Program-made: the position numbers and the translations under genes | The notes under the pieces: generated by a model | The model's database searches: none | Told to the model about the DNA's origin: nothing | Seen by the model: only the letters and a program-made list of their open reading frames with translations | Source of the DNA: JAABVD01 sp965204545 | Lineage (GTDB): Bacteria > Verrucomicrobiota > Verrucomicrobiia > Opitutales > UBA2995 | NCBI GenBank assembly: GCA_965204545.1 | Contig: CBDBFA010000003.1 | Coordinates: 3,224,001-3,288,000, forward strand | Reading direction: 5' to 3' | Length of the DNA: 64,000 nt | In this document: positions 25,339-34,666 of the stretch, piece after piece | Layout of the letters: each line of letters begins with the position of its first letter | Numbering within the stretch: position 1 is the stretch's first letter

Positions 25339-26667
25339 TTATCTCTGCGGGAATAGAGGATTTGGTTTGGAATAGGAGCCTGGAACCCATGGGAATTTCT
25401 TTTCTATATCATCGATTACTTCCACCCCGAATCCCGGTTTATCTGGCAGATCCATGTAACCATTTTCTACAACATATGGTTCCTTGAATACACCCTCATT
25501 GAGTGGATTATAGGTCATGTTCAGTTCAAGCATATGACGGTTAGGAATTCCGGCGGTAAAGTGTGCATTCGCCATAGTTGTCAGTCCGCCGTGCCAGTTG
25601 TGAGGACAATGGAGCATTCCTTTGAGGTGCGCGATACGGGAAATATACCAGTTTTCGGTAATACCGGTGACATTACAATCACTCTGAATGATATCTATGG
25701 CATTCCGGTCGATCCATTGCTTTGCTTCAAATCTTGTTTTAAAAATCTCACCGCTTGAAACCATGACTTTCGAAAGCGCTTCGTTGACTTTTATGTTACT
25801 TTCGATATCGCCAAAACGTTCAAACCAGTAAAAATCCAACTCGTCAATGGCCGGACAAAATACATTGATAATTTCTTCCATAGTCACTCCGGTTGCATTC
25901 ATTGTTTCATGCATCAGTCTGAAATCGGGTCCGACTGCTTCACGTAATCTTTGCAAGATTGGAATGTATTTTTTTAATGTCATTTTACCGTATTCCCAGT
26001 TCGTTCCGGTTCGGAATTTCATCCCGATATATCCCTGCTCTTTATAACCGAGTGCTTCCTCGATTAGCACCTCTTCGCCGTTATTGTGCCATTCATGATA
26101 ATCGCCACCACTTGCATAAAGCAAAATATGAGGATCCGGCTCATTATCAGTGGCAAGGAGTTTATACACCGGCAAATTCTTAGCCTTGCCGATAATATCC
26201 CATAAGGCATTATCGACACCGGCCCAGGGGCATCTACCGGTCCAACGATCTGCATCTCCACACGTCAGGAGCTCAATATCAAAGGGATTTTTACCAATAA
26301 GTGTTGGTGTGATGAACTCATCTGTGTACTTTTTTATTCTATCGGGACCGGCGTACGGGCTTCCCTCGCCGATACCTACAATTCCCTGGTCGGTAAACAC
26401 TTCCGTGAGACAGCCGTCAGTTTTCCAGACGATATAATTTCCACTGCGCCATAGATTTCCCTTAGGGTCTTCATAGGAAATCGGAGTAACCCTGACATCG
26501 GTAATTTTAATGTTTTCTCGTTCAATTCCTTCGAGTGGATGGTTCCTTTTTCCCAAACCTTTGGATGAGGCAGCTTTGTCCTCGCCTGCACAGCTGGTAC
26601 CGAGGAATGCAGCGCTTCCACTAGCCGTTGCTGTAGTCAAAAAGGAGCGTCGGGTTATGTGTTTCAT
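25339..26667 (-). CDS. Enolase-superfamily sugar-acid dehydratase with twin-Arg / lipobox leader
   Basis: A 442-residue mandelate racemase family protein. The leader has a twin-arginine motif (TRRSFLTTATASGSAA) followed by LGTSCAG, resembling a lipoprotein cleavage site, so it may be a Tat-exported lipoprotein. Active-site blocks: IGMKFRTGTNW, RLMHETMNATG, FYWFERFGD, VSSGEIF, DIIQSDCNVTG, CPHNWHGGLTTMAN. The DNA is visibly richer in A/T than the neighbours, which suggests later acquisition. Upstream of the RraA-like gene and in the same direction, so it may lead an operon of exported acid-sugar enzymes. Confidence 0.87.
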   Translation of the reverse strand: MKHITRRSFLTTATASGSAAFLGTSCAGEDKAASSKGLGKRNHPLEGIERENIKITDVRVTPISYEDPKGNLWRSGNYIVWKTDGCLTEVFTDQGIVGIGEGSPYAGPDRIKKYTDEFITPTLIGKNPFDIELLTCGDADRWTGRCPWAGVDNALWDIIGKAKNLPVYKLLATDNEPDPHILLYASGGDYHEWHNNGEEVLIEEALGYKEQGYIGMKFRTGTNWEYGKMTLKKYIPILQRLREAVGPDFRLMHETMNATGVTMEEIINVFCPAIDELDFYWFERFGDIESNIKVNEALSKVMVSSGEIFKTRFEAKQWIDRNAIDIIQSDCNVTGITENWYISRIAHLKGMLHCPHNWHGGLTTMANAHFTAGIPNRHMLELNMTYNPLNEGVFKEPYVVENGYMDLPDKPGFGVEVIDDIEKKFPWVPGSYSKPNPLFPQR

Positions 26668-26808
26668 GAGTGATGTGTGTGGTGGTTTTCGGTCCGGAGA
26701 GGAATAGTCTATAGCGTATAAGGCGGTAGTGTCCAGAATCTATCGCACTTTTAATTTAGGGGTCTGTTGAAGGTTGGGAAATTTCCTAATTCGATAAAGA
26801 GGTAATAG

Positions 26809-27066
26809 TCAGACAATAATTGACACCGATATGCCATTTACCGATAAAACCGGTTGAGTAACCACCGGTTTTAAGGGCCTCGGGAAGCAGAATTTTTTCG
26901 GTGGCACATCATTGATGTTGGGAGCGGGAACCATGATACCGGGTGCAGGCCGACCGACATCGTAAACAGGTTGGTGGGGATGGTATTGGCCGGTCATCAA
27001 GGCAGCCCGCGTGGGAGAACAGGTTGGATTGGCATAGGCCTCCGTAAACCGCATTCCCTCAGAGGC
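26809..27066 (-). pseudogene. Sulfatase fragment with frameshift
   Basis: On the minus strand the frame reads LASEGMRFTEAYANPTCSPTR (with the Cys-x-Pro-x-Arg maturation motif), AALMTGQY, then near 26900 (an A/T run) must shift frame to continue as LPEALKTGGYSTGFIGKWH. The signal peptide and metal-binding N-terminus as well as the C-terminal two thirds are missing. A dead tenth sulfatase. Confidence 0.75.
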
Positions 27067-27087
27067 CAGCCGGCGCCGGCGGGGATT

Positions 27088-27597
27088 TCACCCGCCAACA
27101 TCCAGGTCGCGCATCTCGGTGGAGGTGGTGGCGAAACGGTCAATGTCCAAGGACGCGGGATCCTCGGGCAGGAGGTCCTTGAACTGCAGGTCGATGCCGA
27201 GGAGGTCATGCAAGGTGTGTTCGTATTCTAGACGGGTCAGGCGGCGGCTGCGCACGCGGCCCCTCTCTTTGGCGTCGATCCTGTCCGCGGCCATCAAAGG
27301 CTCCTTGAGGGCCGGGAGCAGCTCGGCCAGTTCGGCGGCTGCGGGACGCGGTTTCTTGGCGGGCGGCATTTCACCATCGCGGATGCGCTCAAAGACACGC
27401 TGCCAGATTGCCAACTTGGCCGGGTCTTTCAGATCGAATTCCAAATCCCACAAGTTGAGATCGGCTTCGCTGTCGACGTCGTCGTGGCAGTCCAGGCAAT
27501 GCCGATCGAGAAAGACGTTCAGCGACTTGGGCGGCGCGGCGAAGCCGACCTTGGCCGATGCAGTAGAAAGAATGCAGGCTATGAATGCAGAAATCAC
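27088..27597 (-). pseudogene. N-terminal remnant of a Planctomycete-type cytochrome c / DUF1587-DUF1592 protein
   Basis: Begins with a signal peptide (MISAFIACILSTASAK) and a PSCyt1-type haem motif CLDCH, then WQRVFERIRDGEMPPAKKP and RLTRLEYEHTLHDLLGID, the hallmark start of the DUF1587 segment. It stops after 169 codons where these proteins normally run 700-900 residues. It ends about 20 bases before the sulfatase fragment, within a GC-rich palindromic junction (27064-27093), so a deletion probably joined the two remnants. Confidence 0.7.
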
Positions 27598-27845
27598 CCT
27601 GGGGAGAACCCTCGAGAAGAGGGTTCATGGTGACGGACTACAAGACATGGTACCACTATAAGAGAAAACGTCCAAAAATGCAATCACCCGATCAGGCGAG
27701 TTATGATTCTCCATCTTACTTGGGTAAAATTGTTTGTCCCGGAAACCAAAGGAACGTTTCTTGAGAAAGTGGAAGCGAAGGTGGTAACCTGAATTTTTGG
27801 ATTCATAGGAAAGAAAGTTGTTAATAAGATAATAGAACGAGAGTT

Positions 27846-28061
27846 ATGAAACTATCCCCGATCCTATCGATAATGTCTTTGAGCATCTCAGCCGCTGCCT
27901 TGACTGAAGCCCAGACCTCCCCCAGCACTAATGCTTCACCAGTTCCTGGAAAATGATCGCTATGGCATGGTGGGGGATGACGGAGCCTGTCCCTACTTCT
28001 GGGCCCAGGGTTCGGATGCCGAACTGACCTCACTCGATGCCTGGCAGATGGGAACGATTTA
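27846..28061 (+). pseudogene. Signal-peptide and C-terminal scraps of an unknown exported protein
   Basis: ATG 27846 opens 36 codons that look like a signal peptide (MKLSPILSIMSLSISAAA) and stop early. In another frame 27936-28061 reads ENDRYGMVGDDGACPYFWAQ ... AWQMGTIY and stops, like the end of a longer protein. I do not recognise the family. The preceding 27598-27845 holds nothing else. Confidence 0.35.
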
Positions 28062-28079
28062 TTGATTTTTTCCGATCCC

Positions 28080-29429
28080 ATGAGAGCCATATTACTGTTT
28101 CTGACACTTCTTCCCGGTCTTTCTTCGACACTTTTTTCGGAAAGGCCGAACATCGTTTTCATCCTGCTGGATGATACCGGGTGGAATGCATTGGATATAC
28201 CGGCCGATCCCGGGATAGCGGGATCGGGTAGCAGGTTTTATCAGACCCCTCATTCCTCGAAGCTGGCTTTATCGGGAGTGCGTTTTTCCATGGCCTATTC
28301 GCCGGCGCCCACCTGCGGGCCAACCCGTACGAGCATTCAGTACGGTCAATCGCCCTCGATGGTGGGGAAGTTTGCCGAGGCTTTGCCCACGAACCTGCCT
28401 CCGCCTTCGGACGCCATGATCTCTCGCCTGAAAGCCGCCTGGCCCGAATACCGGGCGGCCCATTTCGGGAAGTGGCACCAGCGCACCCGCACGCCGGAGG
28501 ATATTGGTTACGACGAGAGCGACGGGCAAACCATGAACGCGGAGGGGAATCAATGTCCGCCCGACGATCCCAAATTGACGTTTTCCCTCGCCCGAAAAAC
28601 CAACGATTTCATGACCCGCCAAGTAGCCGATGGTCATCCTTTTTTTGTGCAGGTTTCCTTTTATGCCAACCACCTGAAGTACATGGCCCTGCCCGATACG
28701 ATAAGGAAGTACGAGGCGAGGAAGGATAAAGCGACGCAGTACCAAAACTCGGCTCTATGGGCCGCCATGCATGAGGACATGGATACGGCCATCGGAAGCA
28801 TTGTGGAAACGGTCGAACAGTTGGGCGTCCGGGAGAACACCTATTTTATCTACACCGCCGACAACGGCTATGAGAGCAAGGTCGATCAATGGAAGCCGGT
28901 TGAGCAGCGCACCTATCACAAAGCGTATCCCATTCTCTCACACAAATACATGATAAGTGAAGGTGGTCTGCGCGTACCCTTTGTTATAAGCGGTCCGGGT
29001 ATTCCGGCTGGAAAGAGTTCCCGGGTGCCGGTGGTTGGCTGGGACATCCTGCCGACGGTTCTCGATATGGCGGGAGCGTCTGACCACACTCCGGAAGGCG
29101 TGGAAGGAGGAAACCTTCTCCCGCTCTGTCAAAATGGCGGAAAGGGAAGCGTGGAGAGAAAGGATCCCTTCATGGTTTTTCGCTACACCAAGCGACAGGG
29201 CAATCTCGACGTTGCCATCGTACAGGACGGGTACAAGTTGCTGCGGGATATCGGCAGCGGTAAGGAGTACCTTTGGTCGCTCTGGGATGACCTGGGAGAA
29301 CAGAAAAACCTGATCGAAAAATTACCCCAAAAAGCGGCTCTGCTGCGTGGCAACCTGGATGGTTATTTCGAACGGCTCGGATGGGATCAGGAAGAGCATA
29401 TCAATTACAAAATGGAAAAGAGAAAATGA
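28080..29429 (+). CDS. Sulfatase (formylglycine type), exported
   Basis: A 449-residue sulfatase beginning at ATG 28080 with signal peptide MRAILLFLTLLPGLSSTLFS; a TTG at 28062 is less likely. Metal block RPNIVFILLDDTGW, maturation motif C-G-P-T-R (Cys79), HFGKWHQR and IYTADNGYES. The longer insert before the Cys (PADPGIAGSGSRFYQTP) is a small-subfamily mark. The last codons overlap the start of the next sulfatase (ATGA), so the two are co-translated. Substrate unknown. Confidence 0.92.
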   Translation: MRAILLFLTLLPGLSSTLFSERPNIVFILLDDTGWNALDIPADPGIAGSGSRFYQTPHSSKLALSGVRFSMAYSPAPTCGPTRTSIQYGQSPSMVGKFAEALPTNLPPPSDAMISRLKAAWPEYRAAHFGKWHQRTRTPEDIGYDESDGQTMNAEGNQCPPDDPKLTFSLARKTNDFMTRQVADGHPFFVQVSFYANHLKYMALPDTIRKYEARKDKATQYQNSALWAAMHEDMDTAIGSIVETVEQLGVRENTYFIYTADNGYESKVDQWKPVEQRTYHKAYPILSHKYMISEGGLRVPFVISGPGIPAGKSSRVPVVGWDILPTVLDMAGASDHTPEGVEGGNLLPLCQNGGKGSVERKDPFMVFRYTKRQGNLDVAIVQDGYKLLRDIGSGKEYLWSLWDDLGEQKNLIEKLPQKAALLRGNLDGYFERLGWDQEEHINYKMEKRK

Positions 29430-31207
29430 CTAAAAGACTTTGGACGCTATTCATTTTAGCAGTAAGCCTGCTCACTCCCCTCTTCGCAGCCGACCGTCCC
29501 AATGTCATTCTGATCATTACCGACGATCAGGGTTACGGAGATGTTTCCGCCCATGGGAGTCCGGTGCTGAAGACTCCGCATCTGGACACCTTCAGGGAGC
29601 AGAGTGTATCCTTTACGGACTTTCATGTGGCGCCCATGTGCTCGCCGACGCGGGGACAGCTCATGACGGGTCTCGACGCCATGCGCAACGGATGCACGGC
29701 GGTTTGCCAGGGCCGTTCCATGATGCGCGCGGACCTGCCCACCATGGCCAATTTTTTTGCCGATTCCGGCTATGCCACCGGACACTTCGGCAAATGGCAT
29801 TTGGGAGACAGTTATCCGCACCGACCCCAGGACCGGGGGTTTCAGGAAACCCTTCATCACCGCGCCTGGGGAATCACTTCCTTGGCCGATAACTGGGAGA
29901 ACCATACCGACGCCTACTTCGATCCGGTGCTTTCGCACAACGGAGTGGATAAACGCTATGAGGGTTATTGCACCGACATCTTCTTTGGCGAAACCATGTG
30001 GTGGATCGATCGTCAGGCTACTGTGGACAAACCTTTTTTCGCTTACCTGGCTACCAATACCCCGCACGTTCCCGATATCGTAGCCGATGACTATTCCGAC
30101 CCCTATCGAGGTCGCCACGATGGCAAATCGATCCCGGCAAAGTTCTACGGAATGATCGCCAACCTGGACGAGAACTTGGGCAAGTTGGAGGCGTTCCTGG
30201 AGGATCGAGGACTCAAAGAAAACACCATCCTCATCTATATGACCGACAATGGAACCCAGAGCACGGGCGCCATGAAGATCTTCAACTACGGCATGCGCGA
30301 TAGGAAGACGAGCGTCTACGAGGGCGGGCACCGTGTTCCGCTCATGGTTCGTTGGCCCGAAGGCGAACTTGCCCATGGTAACAGCGTCGATGAACTCACG
30401 CAGGTCCAGGATCTGCTACCCACACTGATTGACCTGTGCGGATTGAAGAACGAGACCGAGATGGCCTTCGATGGCCTCAGCCTGGCCGGCCTGATGAAGG
30501 GAACCTCTACGGATCTGCCGGATCGAAAATTGGTGGTGCAGTACCGTACCTCCGGTTCGCCGTGGGACCCGGCGGTGGTCATGTGGGATCAATGGCGGCT
30601 CCTCAAACCCAAGCAGGGAAGGCGGCCCCAGGATCCCAACGCGAAGCTCGAACTCTATCATCTGGGTCGAGACCCCGCACAGCAGAAGGACGTTGCCGCC
30701 GATCATCCTCAGGTTTTCAAGGGGATGAAGCGGCACTACGAAGCATGGTATGCCGAAGCAAAGAACCTCTTTGACCTCCCACGCTGGATTACGATCGGAC
30801 ACGAGGCTTCCAATCCAATGACACTTTATTCTCAGGACTGGGTGGGAGATTACTGTGATAATCCGCGCGGTTTATCCCGGTCTACCGCTCGGGGCTATTG
30901 GAATGTCATTGTAGATCGGGCAGGTGAGTACGAAATCGAGCTTCGACGTTGGCCCAAGGAGTCCGGTAAGCGCCTGACCGATGGCTGGCCGGAGCGAAGC
31001 GACCTTGGCAATGCTGCTCGTCCCATTGCCAGCGCCGGATTGCAGGTTGCGGGAAGAAATCAGGTCATGGAAACCCGTCCCGATGATACCCATGCCAGTT
31101 TCCGGGTTCGTTTGCCGACCGGCCGGACGCAATTGGAAACCACTTTTTTCGATGCGGACGGAGAGGCTCTCTGCAGCGCCATCTATGTCAGTGTGAGGCG
31201 GTTGTAA
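29426..31207 (+). CDS. Sulfatase with C-terminal beta-domain, exported
   Basis: A 593-residue sulfatase from ATG 29426, overlapping the previous stop by ATGA. Signal peptide MTKRLWTLFILAVSLLTPLF, DRPNVILIITDDQGYGD, maturation motif C-S-P-T-R (Cys72), HFGKWHLGD, and MTDNGTQS. After the catalytic part (to about residue 460) comes a beta-rich extension (YWNVIVDRAGEYEIELRRWP) also found in the sulfatase at 52024, to which it is the closest relative in the window. The stop codon overlaps the first base pair of a REP-like hairpin. It may desulfate a sugar while the extra domain holds the polymer (inference). Confidence 0.92.
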   Translation: MTKRLWTLFILAVSLLTPLFAADRPNVILIITDDQGYGDVSAHGSPVLKTPHLDTFREQSVSFTDFHVAPMCSPTRGQLMTGLDAMRNGCTAVCQGRSMMRADLPTMANFFADSGYATGHFGKWHLGDSYPHRPQDRGFQETLHHRAWGITSLADNWENHTDAYFDPVLSHNGVDKRYEGYCTDIFFGETMWWIDRQATVDKPFFAYLATNTPHVPDIVADDYSDPYRGRHDGKSIPAKFYGMIANLDENLGKLEAFLEDRGLKENTILIYMTDNGTQSTGAMKIFNYGMRDRKTSVYEGGHRVPLMVRWPEGELAHGNSVDELTQVQDLLPTLIDLCGLKNETEMAFDGLSLAGLMKGTSTDLPDRKLVVQYRTSGSPWDPAVVMWDQWRLLKPKQGRRPQDPNAKLELYHLGRDPAQQKDVAADHPQVFKGMKRHYEAWYAEAKNLFDLPRWITIGHEASNPMTLYSQDWVGDYCDNPRGLSRSTARGYWNVIVDRAGEYEIELRRWPKESGKRLTDGWPERSDLGNAARPIASAGLQVAGRNQVMETRPDDTHASFRVRLPTGRTQLETTFFDADGEALCSAIYVSVRRL

Positions 31208-31302
31208 AGGGGTCAAACGCAAAATGTTAACATCGTCCTCTAATTTCACCTGAAGGTTGATGTGAACCAATCAGATATTAACATTTTGCGTTTGACCCCT
31301 TT
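31206..31302. repeat. REP-like hairpin with GGGGTCAAACGC arms (copy 2)
   Basis: Perfect 25-bp arms at 31206-31230 and 31278-31302; the centre is nearly identical to that of the element at 12267 (TTCACCTGAAGGTTGATG...). The left end overlaps the stop codon of the sulfatase before it. Confidence 0.85.
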
Positions 31303-31336
31303 TTGGCCCTTTATTGCCGTCGAAAGGTTTCGAAAT

Positions 31337-32737
31337 ATGAAAAAATGGATACTTAACTTTGCCCTGGCGGGTTTGTTCCTGGTATTGGGAGCCGAGGCCG
31401 CCAAGCCCAACGTCATCCTCATCTTTATCGATGACATGGGCTATGGGGACATCGGGGTGTTTGGAAACGAGATCAACCAGACTCCGAACCTGGATCGAAT
31501 GGCCGCGGAAGGGAATCGACTCACCCATTTCTACGTATCCAACACCAATTGCACGCCATCCCGGGCGGCCCTCATGACAGGCACCTATGCGCACCGGATC
31601 GGCATGGATGGAGATGTATGTTTCCCTGGTGAAAGGCGCGGTCTCAATCCCGAGGAGGTTACCATTGCCGAGGCTATGAAATCGGTCGGCTACAAAACCG
31701 GAATTTTCGGAAAGTGGCACATGGGCGACCAGTGGGAATTTCTGCCGCTCCGCCAGGGTTTCGATGAGTACTACGGAATTCCCTATTCGAACGACATGTG
31801 GCCGGGTAACCTGAAAGGGCATCGCCACACCAAGGAGCCCTACACGCCACTTCCGGTAATTCGAAATGAGGAAATCGTCGCCTATGTGAGCGACGGCATG
31901 GATCAGGCTCTGCTCTGTCGTTCCATCATCGACGAAGCGCTCCTGTTCATCGACGAGAACCGGGAGGATTCCTTTTTTCTCTATCTGCCTTTTGTAAGTG
32001 TTCACCGTCCCCGTTTCGTCAGCATGGATATCGGCAAGAAGGCGGAAGGAAATATCCACCGCGCGGTTGTGGAAGAGATCGATACGCACGTGGGGCGGGT
32101 GCTGGATAAGGTACGAGCCCTGAACCTCGCGGAAAATACACTGGTATTGTTTACCTCCGATAATGGTCCCGCTACCGGGATGAGCGCCGGACCGTTTCGA
32201 GGACAAAAGGGAGGACCTGTTTTTGAAGGGCATAACCGTGTGCCGACCATTACCTGGTGGCCGGGGACCATTCTTGCCGGAAGTCGATCCGACCAGATCG
32301 TTCCTTCCATCGATGTGCTTCCGTCATTGGCCGCGTTGATTGGAGCCAAGCTGCCAACAGACCGCAAGATCGATGGCCGCAATTCGCTGGATGTGTTCCT
32401 TGGAAAGCCCGATGCCGTATCCAGGCATCCGATTCTCTTCTACGAGAACGATGGATTGAGGTTGGGAAATTGGAAACTGGTCAAAGGAGCCAAAGGCGAG
32501 TTCGGGCTATACGACTTGGGCCTGGATATCGGCGAAAAGAAGAACCTGGCCGGAAAGTATCCCGAGATTGTGGCTGAGCTGGAGGAAATACTGAACAATC
32601 ACGCCAGGGAAATTGCGGAAAACTCCCGTCGACCCGGGATGCTTTTCGATGCTGAATATCACCTGGTTGAACTCGGGGACACACCACGGTACCGCGACTA
32701 TCTGGGGGTGGAGGACTTTGAAGTTTTGGGAGAATAA
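31337..32737 (+). CDS. Sulfatase (formylglycine type), exported
   Basis: A 466-residue sulfatase. ATG 31337 follows GAAAGG at a good distance and opens a signal peptide (MKKWILNFALAGLFLVLGAEA); the frame upstream runs through the hairpin and is not real. Blocks: KPNVILIFIDDMGYGD, maturation motif C-T-P-S-R (Cys72), IFGKWHMGDQ, LFTSDNGPAT. Typical length. The sequence ends after a short C-terminal helix; no extra domain. Part of a run of five plus-strand sulfatases from 28080 to 36082. Confidence 0.93.
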   Translation: MKKWILNFALAGLFLVLGAEAAKPNVILIFIDDMGYGDIGVFGNEINQTPNLDRMAAEGNRLTHFYVSNTNCTPSRAALMTGTYAHRIGMDGDVCFPGERRGLNPEEVTIAEAMKSVGYKTGIFGKWHMGDQWEFLPLRQGFDEYYGIPYSNDMWPGNLKGHRHTKEPYTPLPVIRNEEIVAYVSDGMDQALLCRSIIDEALLFIDENREDSFFLYLPFVSVHRPRFVSMDIGKKAEGNIHRAVVEEIDTHVGRVLDKVRALNLAENTLVLFTSDNGPATGMSAGPFRGQKGGPVFEGHNRVPTITWWPGTILAGSRSDQIVPSIDVLPSLAALIGAKLPTDRKIDGRNSLDVFLGKPDAVSRHPILFYENDGLRLGNWKLVKGAKGEFGLYDLGLDIGEKKNLAGKYPEIVAELEEILNNHAREIAENSRRPGMLFDAEYHLVELGDTPRYRDYLGVEDFEVLGE

Positions 32738-32746
32738 TGAAGAATC

Positions 32747-32860
32747 AGGAAGAAAGAAGAGGGAACCACAAAAGGCACAAAAGAGCAAAAAGCACAAAAG
32801 GCGTCTGCGGCGCTAAAAAAGGCTAAAGGCCGAATAGGAATTAGGAATTAGGAATGGAGA
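32747..32860. repeat. Low-complexity repeat spacer
   Basis: Between two sulfatases: an AGGAAGAAAGAAG stretch, CACAAAAGGCACAAAAGAGC-like units, then AGGAATTAGGAATTAGGAAT (32836-32855). No gene. These unit types recur in other gaps. Confidence 0.5.
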
Positions 32861-32867
32861 ATCAGGA

Positions 32868-34364
32868 ATGAAGAATTGTCTTAGGAGAAAAGGGCTTTCC
32901 CTGCGGGGCTCCCTTCTTATCGCGTGTTTGTTAGGCTTTAGCGCTGCTGCAGCTGACAGGCCCGACGTTCTCTTCATCGCCATTGATGATATGAACGATT
33001 GGACGACCCTCTTTGATGAGGGCAATCCGATCCGGACACCTAACCTGAAGCGTCTGGCGGAACGGGGCACCTTTTTCAGTCGGGCCTACTGCGCTTCCCC
33101 GGGTTGCAACCCATCGCGGACTGCTATCATGACGGGTTATCGGCCCACTACTTCCGGCGTTTACGGCAACCGTACTGCGTGGGCGGAGGTTATTCCCGAT
33201 GCGGTGACGATTCCCAAATACTTCGAGTTGCATGGCGGTTACGCCACCCGTGGAGCGGGCAAGATCTTCCATCATGGCCCTACCGGAAAGGAGCCCGAGG
33301 GTAAGCCGGCCTTCCAGGAGTTCTTCAAGAAACTGGATATTCGCGGACCGGGTTTGAACAAGAACTACAACGGCTACAAAAAGGCCGCAAATCCCCGTCT
33401 GGGAGCGCTCGCCTTCGATTGGGGTGTGCACGACAAGAAGATGATTGACGACGACATGTGTGAATACGTGGAGGCCCAGATGGAGAAATCCTGGAACGAG
33501 CCGCTCTTCCTCGCCGCCGGTATCTTTAATCCCCACCTTCCCTTCTACGCGCCGCAGGAAACCTTCGACCGTTATCCATTCGAAACATTGCAGATGCCCC
33601 CCATGCCGAAAGGGGATCTCGATGACGTCGGAGAAATGGCCCGGCGTATGGTGCGCAAGGAATATTGGATCTGGGACAATACGACCGTTCAGCCTCGCGA
33701 GGCTCCCGGAAGTCTGCCCCGCATGGTCCAGGCCTATCAGGCGGCCTCCGATTATGCTGACCAGATGGTGGGCCGCTTGCTGGTTAAACTCGATGAAACC
33801 GGTCGGGCGGACAACACCATCATCGTCCTCTGGGCCGACCATGGTTATCACTTGGGAGACAAGGAGACCTGCGTGAAATTTACCCTCTGGGAAAAAGCCA
33901 ACCGCGTCCCCTTCATCATTGTGGCCCCAGGGGTCTCAATACCAGGTAGTCGCGTGGATCAGCCAGTTGGACTCATTGACATTTACCCGACTCTGCTTGA
34001 GCTGGCCGGATTGCCTCCCAAGGCGGATAATGACGGACTCAGCCTGGTCCCTTTGTTGAAGCATCCGGACGGCAAGTGGGTTCGTCCGGCGCTCATGAAC
34101 GAAGGCCCCGGCAACCATGCCGTCCGCTCCGTGCGCTGGCGCTACATTCGCTATAACACCGGCGAGGAAGAACTCTACGACCACCTCATTGACCCTTGGG
34201 AACACACCAACTTGGCGGGAGATCCCCGGTATGCGGGAGTGCTTGCGGAGCACCGCAAATGGCTCCCCATGAAAGAAGCTCCGGGGAAAGCCATGGCTCA
34301 CCTTCTCCGGCCCCCTCCGCCACCAGGCACAGGTTTGCCGGAGAATCTGTCCAAGCGGCCTTAG
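32868..34364 (+). CDS. Sulfatase, iduronate-2-sulfatase-like, exported
   Basis: A 498-residue sulfatase resembling the iduronate-2-sulfatase group (S1_7-like) in the blocks VLFIAIDDMNDWTT, GCNPSRTAIMTGYRPTTSGVY (Cys80 to formylglycine), AGKIFHHGP, LWADHGYHLGDKETCVKFTLW, and the late PLLKHPDG. Basic, hydrophobic leader to about residue 29. The minus-strand sulfatase at 36330 belongs to the same group. Substrate in this group ranges over sulfated uronic acids, fucose and others, so none is assigned. Confidence 0.92.
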   Translation: MKNCLRRKGLSLRGSLLIACLLGFSAAAADRPDVLFIAIDDMNDWTTLFDEGNPIRTPNLKRLAERGTFFSRAYCASPGCNPSRTAIMTGYRPTTSGVYGNRTAWAEVIPDAVTIPKYFELHGGYATRGAGKIFHHGPTGKEPEGKPAFQEFFKKLDIRGPGLNKNYNGYKKAANPRLGALAFDWGVHDKKMIDDDMCEYVEAQMEKSWNEPLFLAAGIFNPHLPFYAPQETFDRYPFETLQMPPMPKGDLDDVGEMARRMVRKEYWIWDNTTVQPREAPGSLPRMVQAYQAASDYADQMVGRLLVKLDETGRADNTIIVLWADHGYHLGDKETCVKFTLWEKANRVPFIIVAPGVSIPGSRVDQPVGLIDIYPTLLELAGLPPKADNDGLSLVPLLKHPDGKWVRPALMNEGPGNHAVRSVRWRYIRYNTGEEELYDHLIDPWEHTNLAGDPRYAGVLAEHRKWLPMKEAPGKAMAHLLRPPPPPGTGLPENLSKRP

Positions 34365-34666
34365 CCAGCTGAACGGCTGAAGGCTGAATGGGAATTGGAT
34401 CCACGAAGGACACGAAGTAAACCATCGAGATCTTGATCGTGATCGAAAATCAACGACTTGGAGAAGGGAATAGACCATAAAAGGCACAGAAGAACTGAGG
34501 CCATGGTCCAGAATCCAGTATCCAGAACCCAAGAATAATCTCTCGCAAAGCTCGCAAAGAACGCAGAGAAAGGGGGAGATTTGGGGATGAGGAGGGATTA
34601 ACCACAAAATCCAAAAAAGAAACATTCGGCTTTGCCACTGAACACTGGCGCTATAGGCGCCTCCCG
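34365..34666. repeat. Gene-free gap filled with dispersed repeats
   Basis: Contains a CCACGAAGGACACGAAG unit, a solo GATC array (34429-34449) with a conserved flank (GAAAATCAACGACTTGGAGA) also found reversed at 53999-54046, an ATCCAG-type run (34507-34531), and a CGCAAAGCTCGCAAAGAACG unit. No coding frame. Confidence 0.6.
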
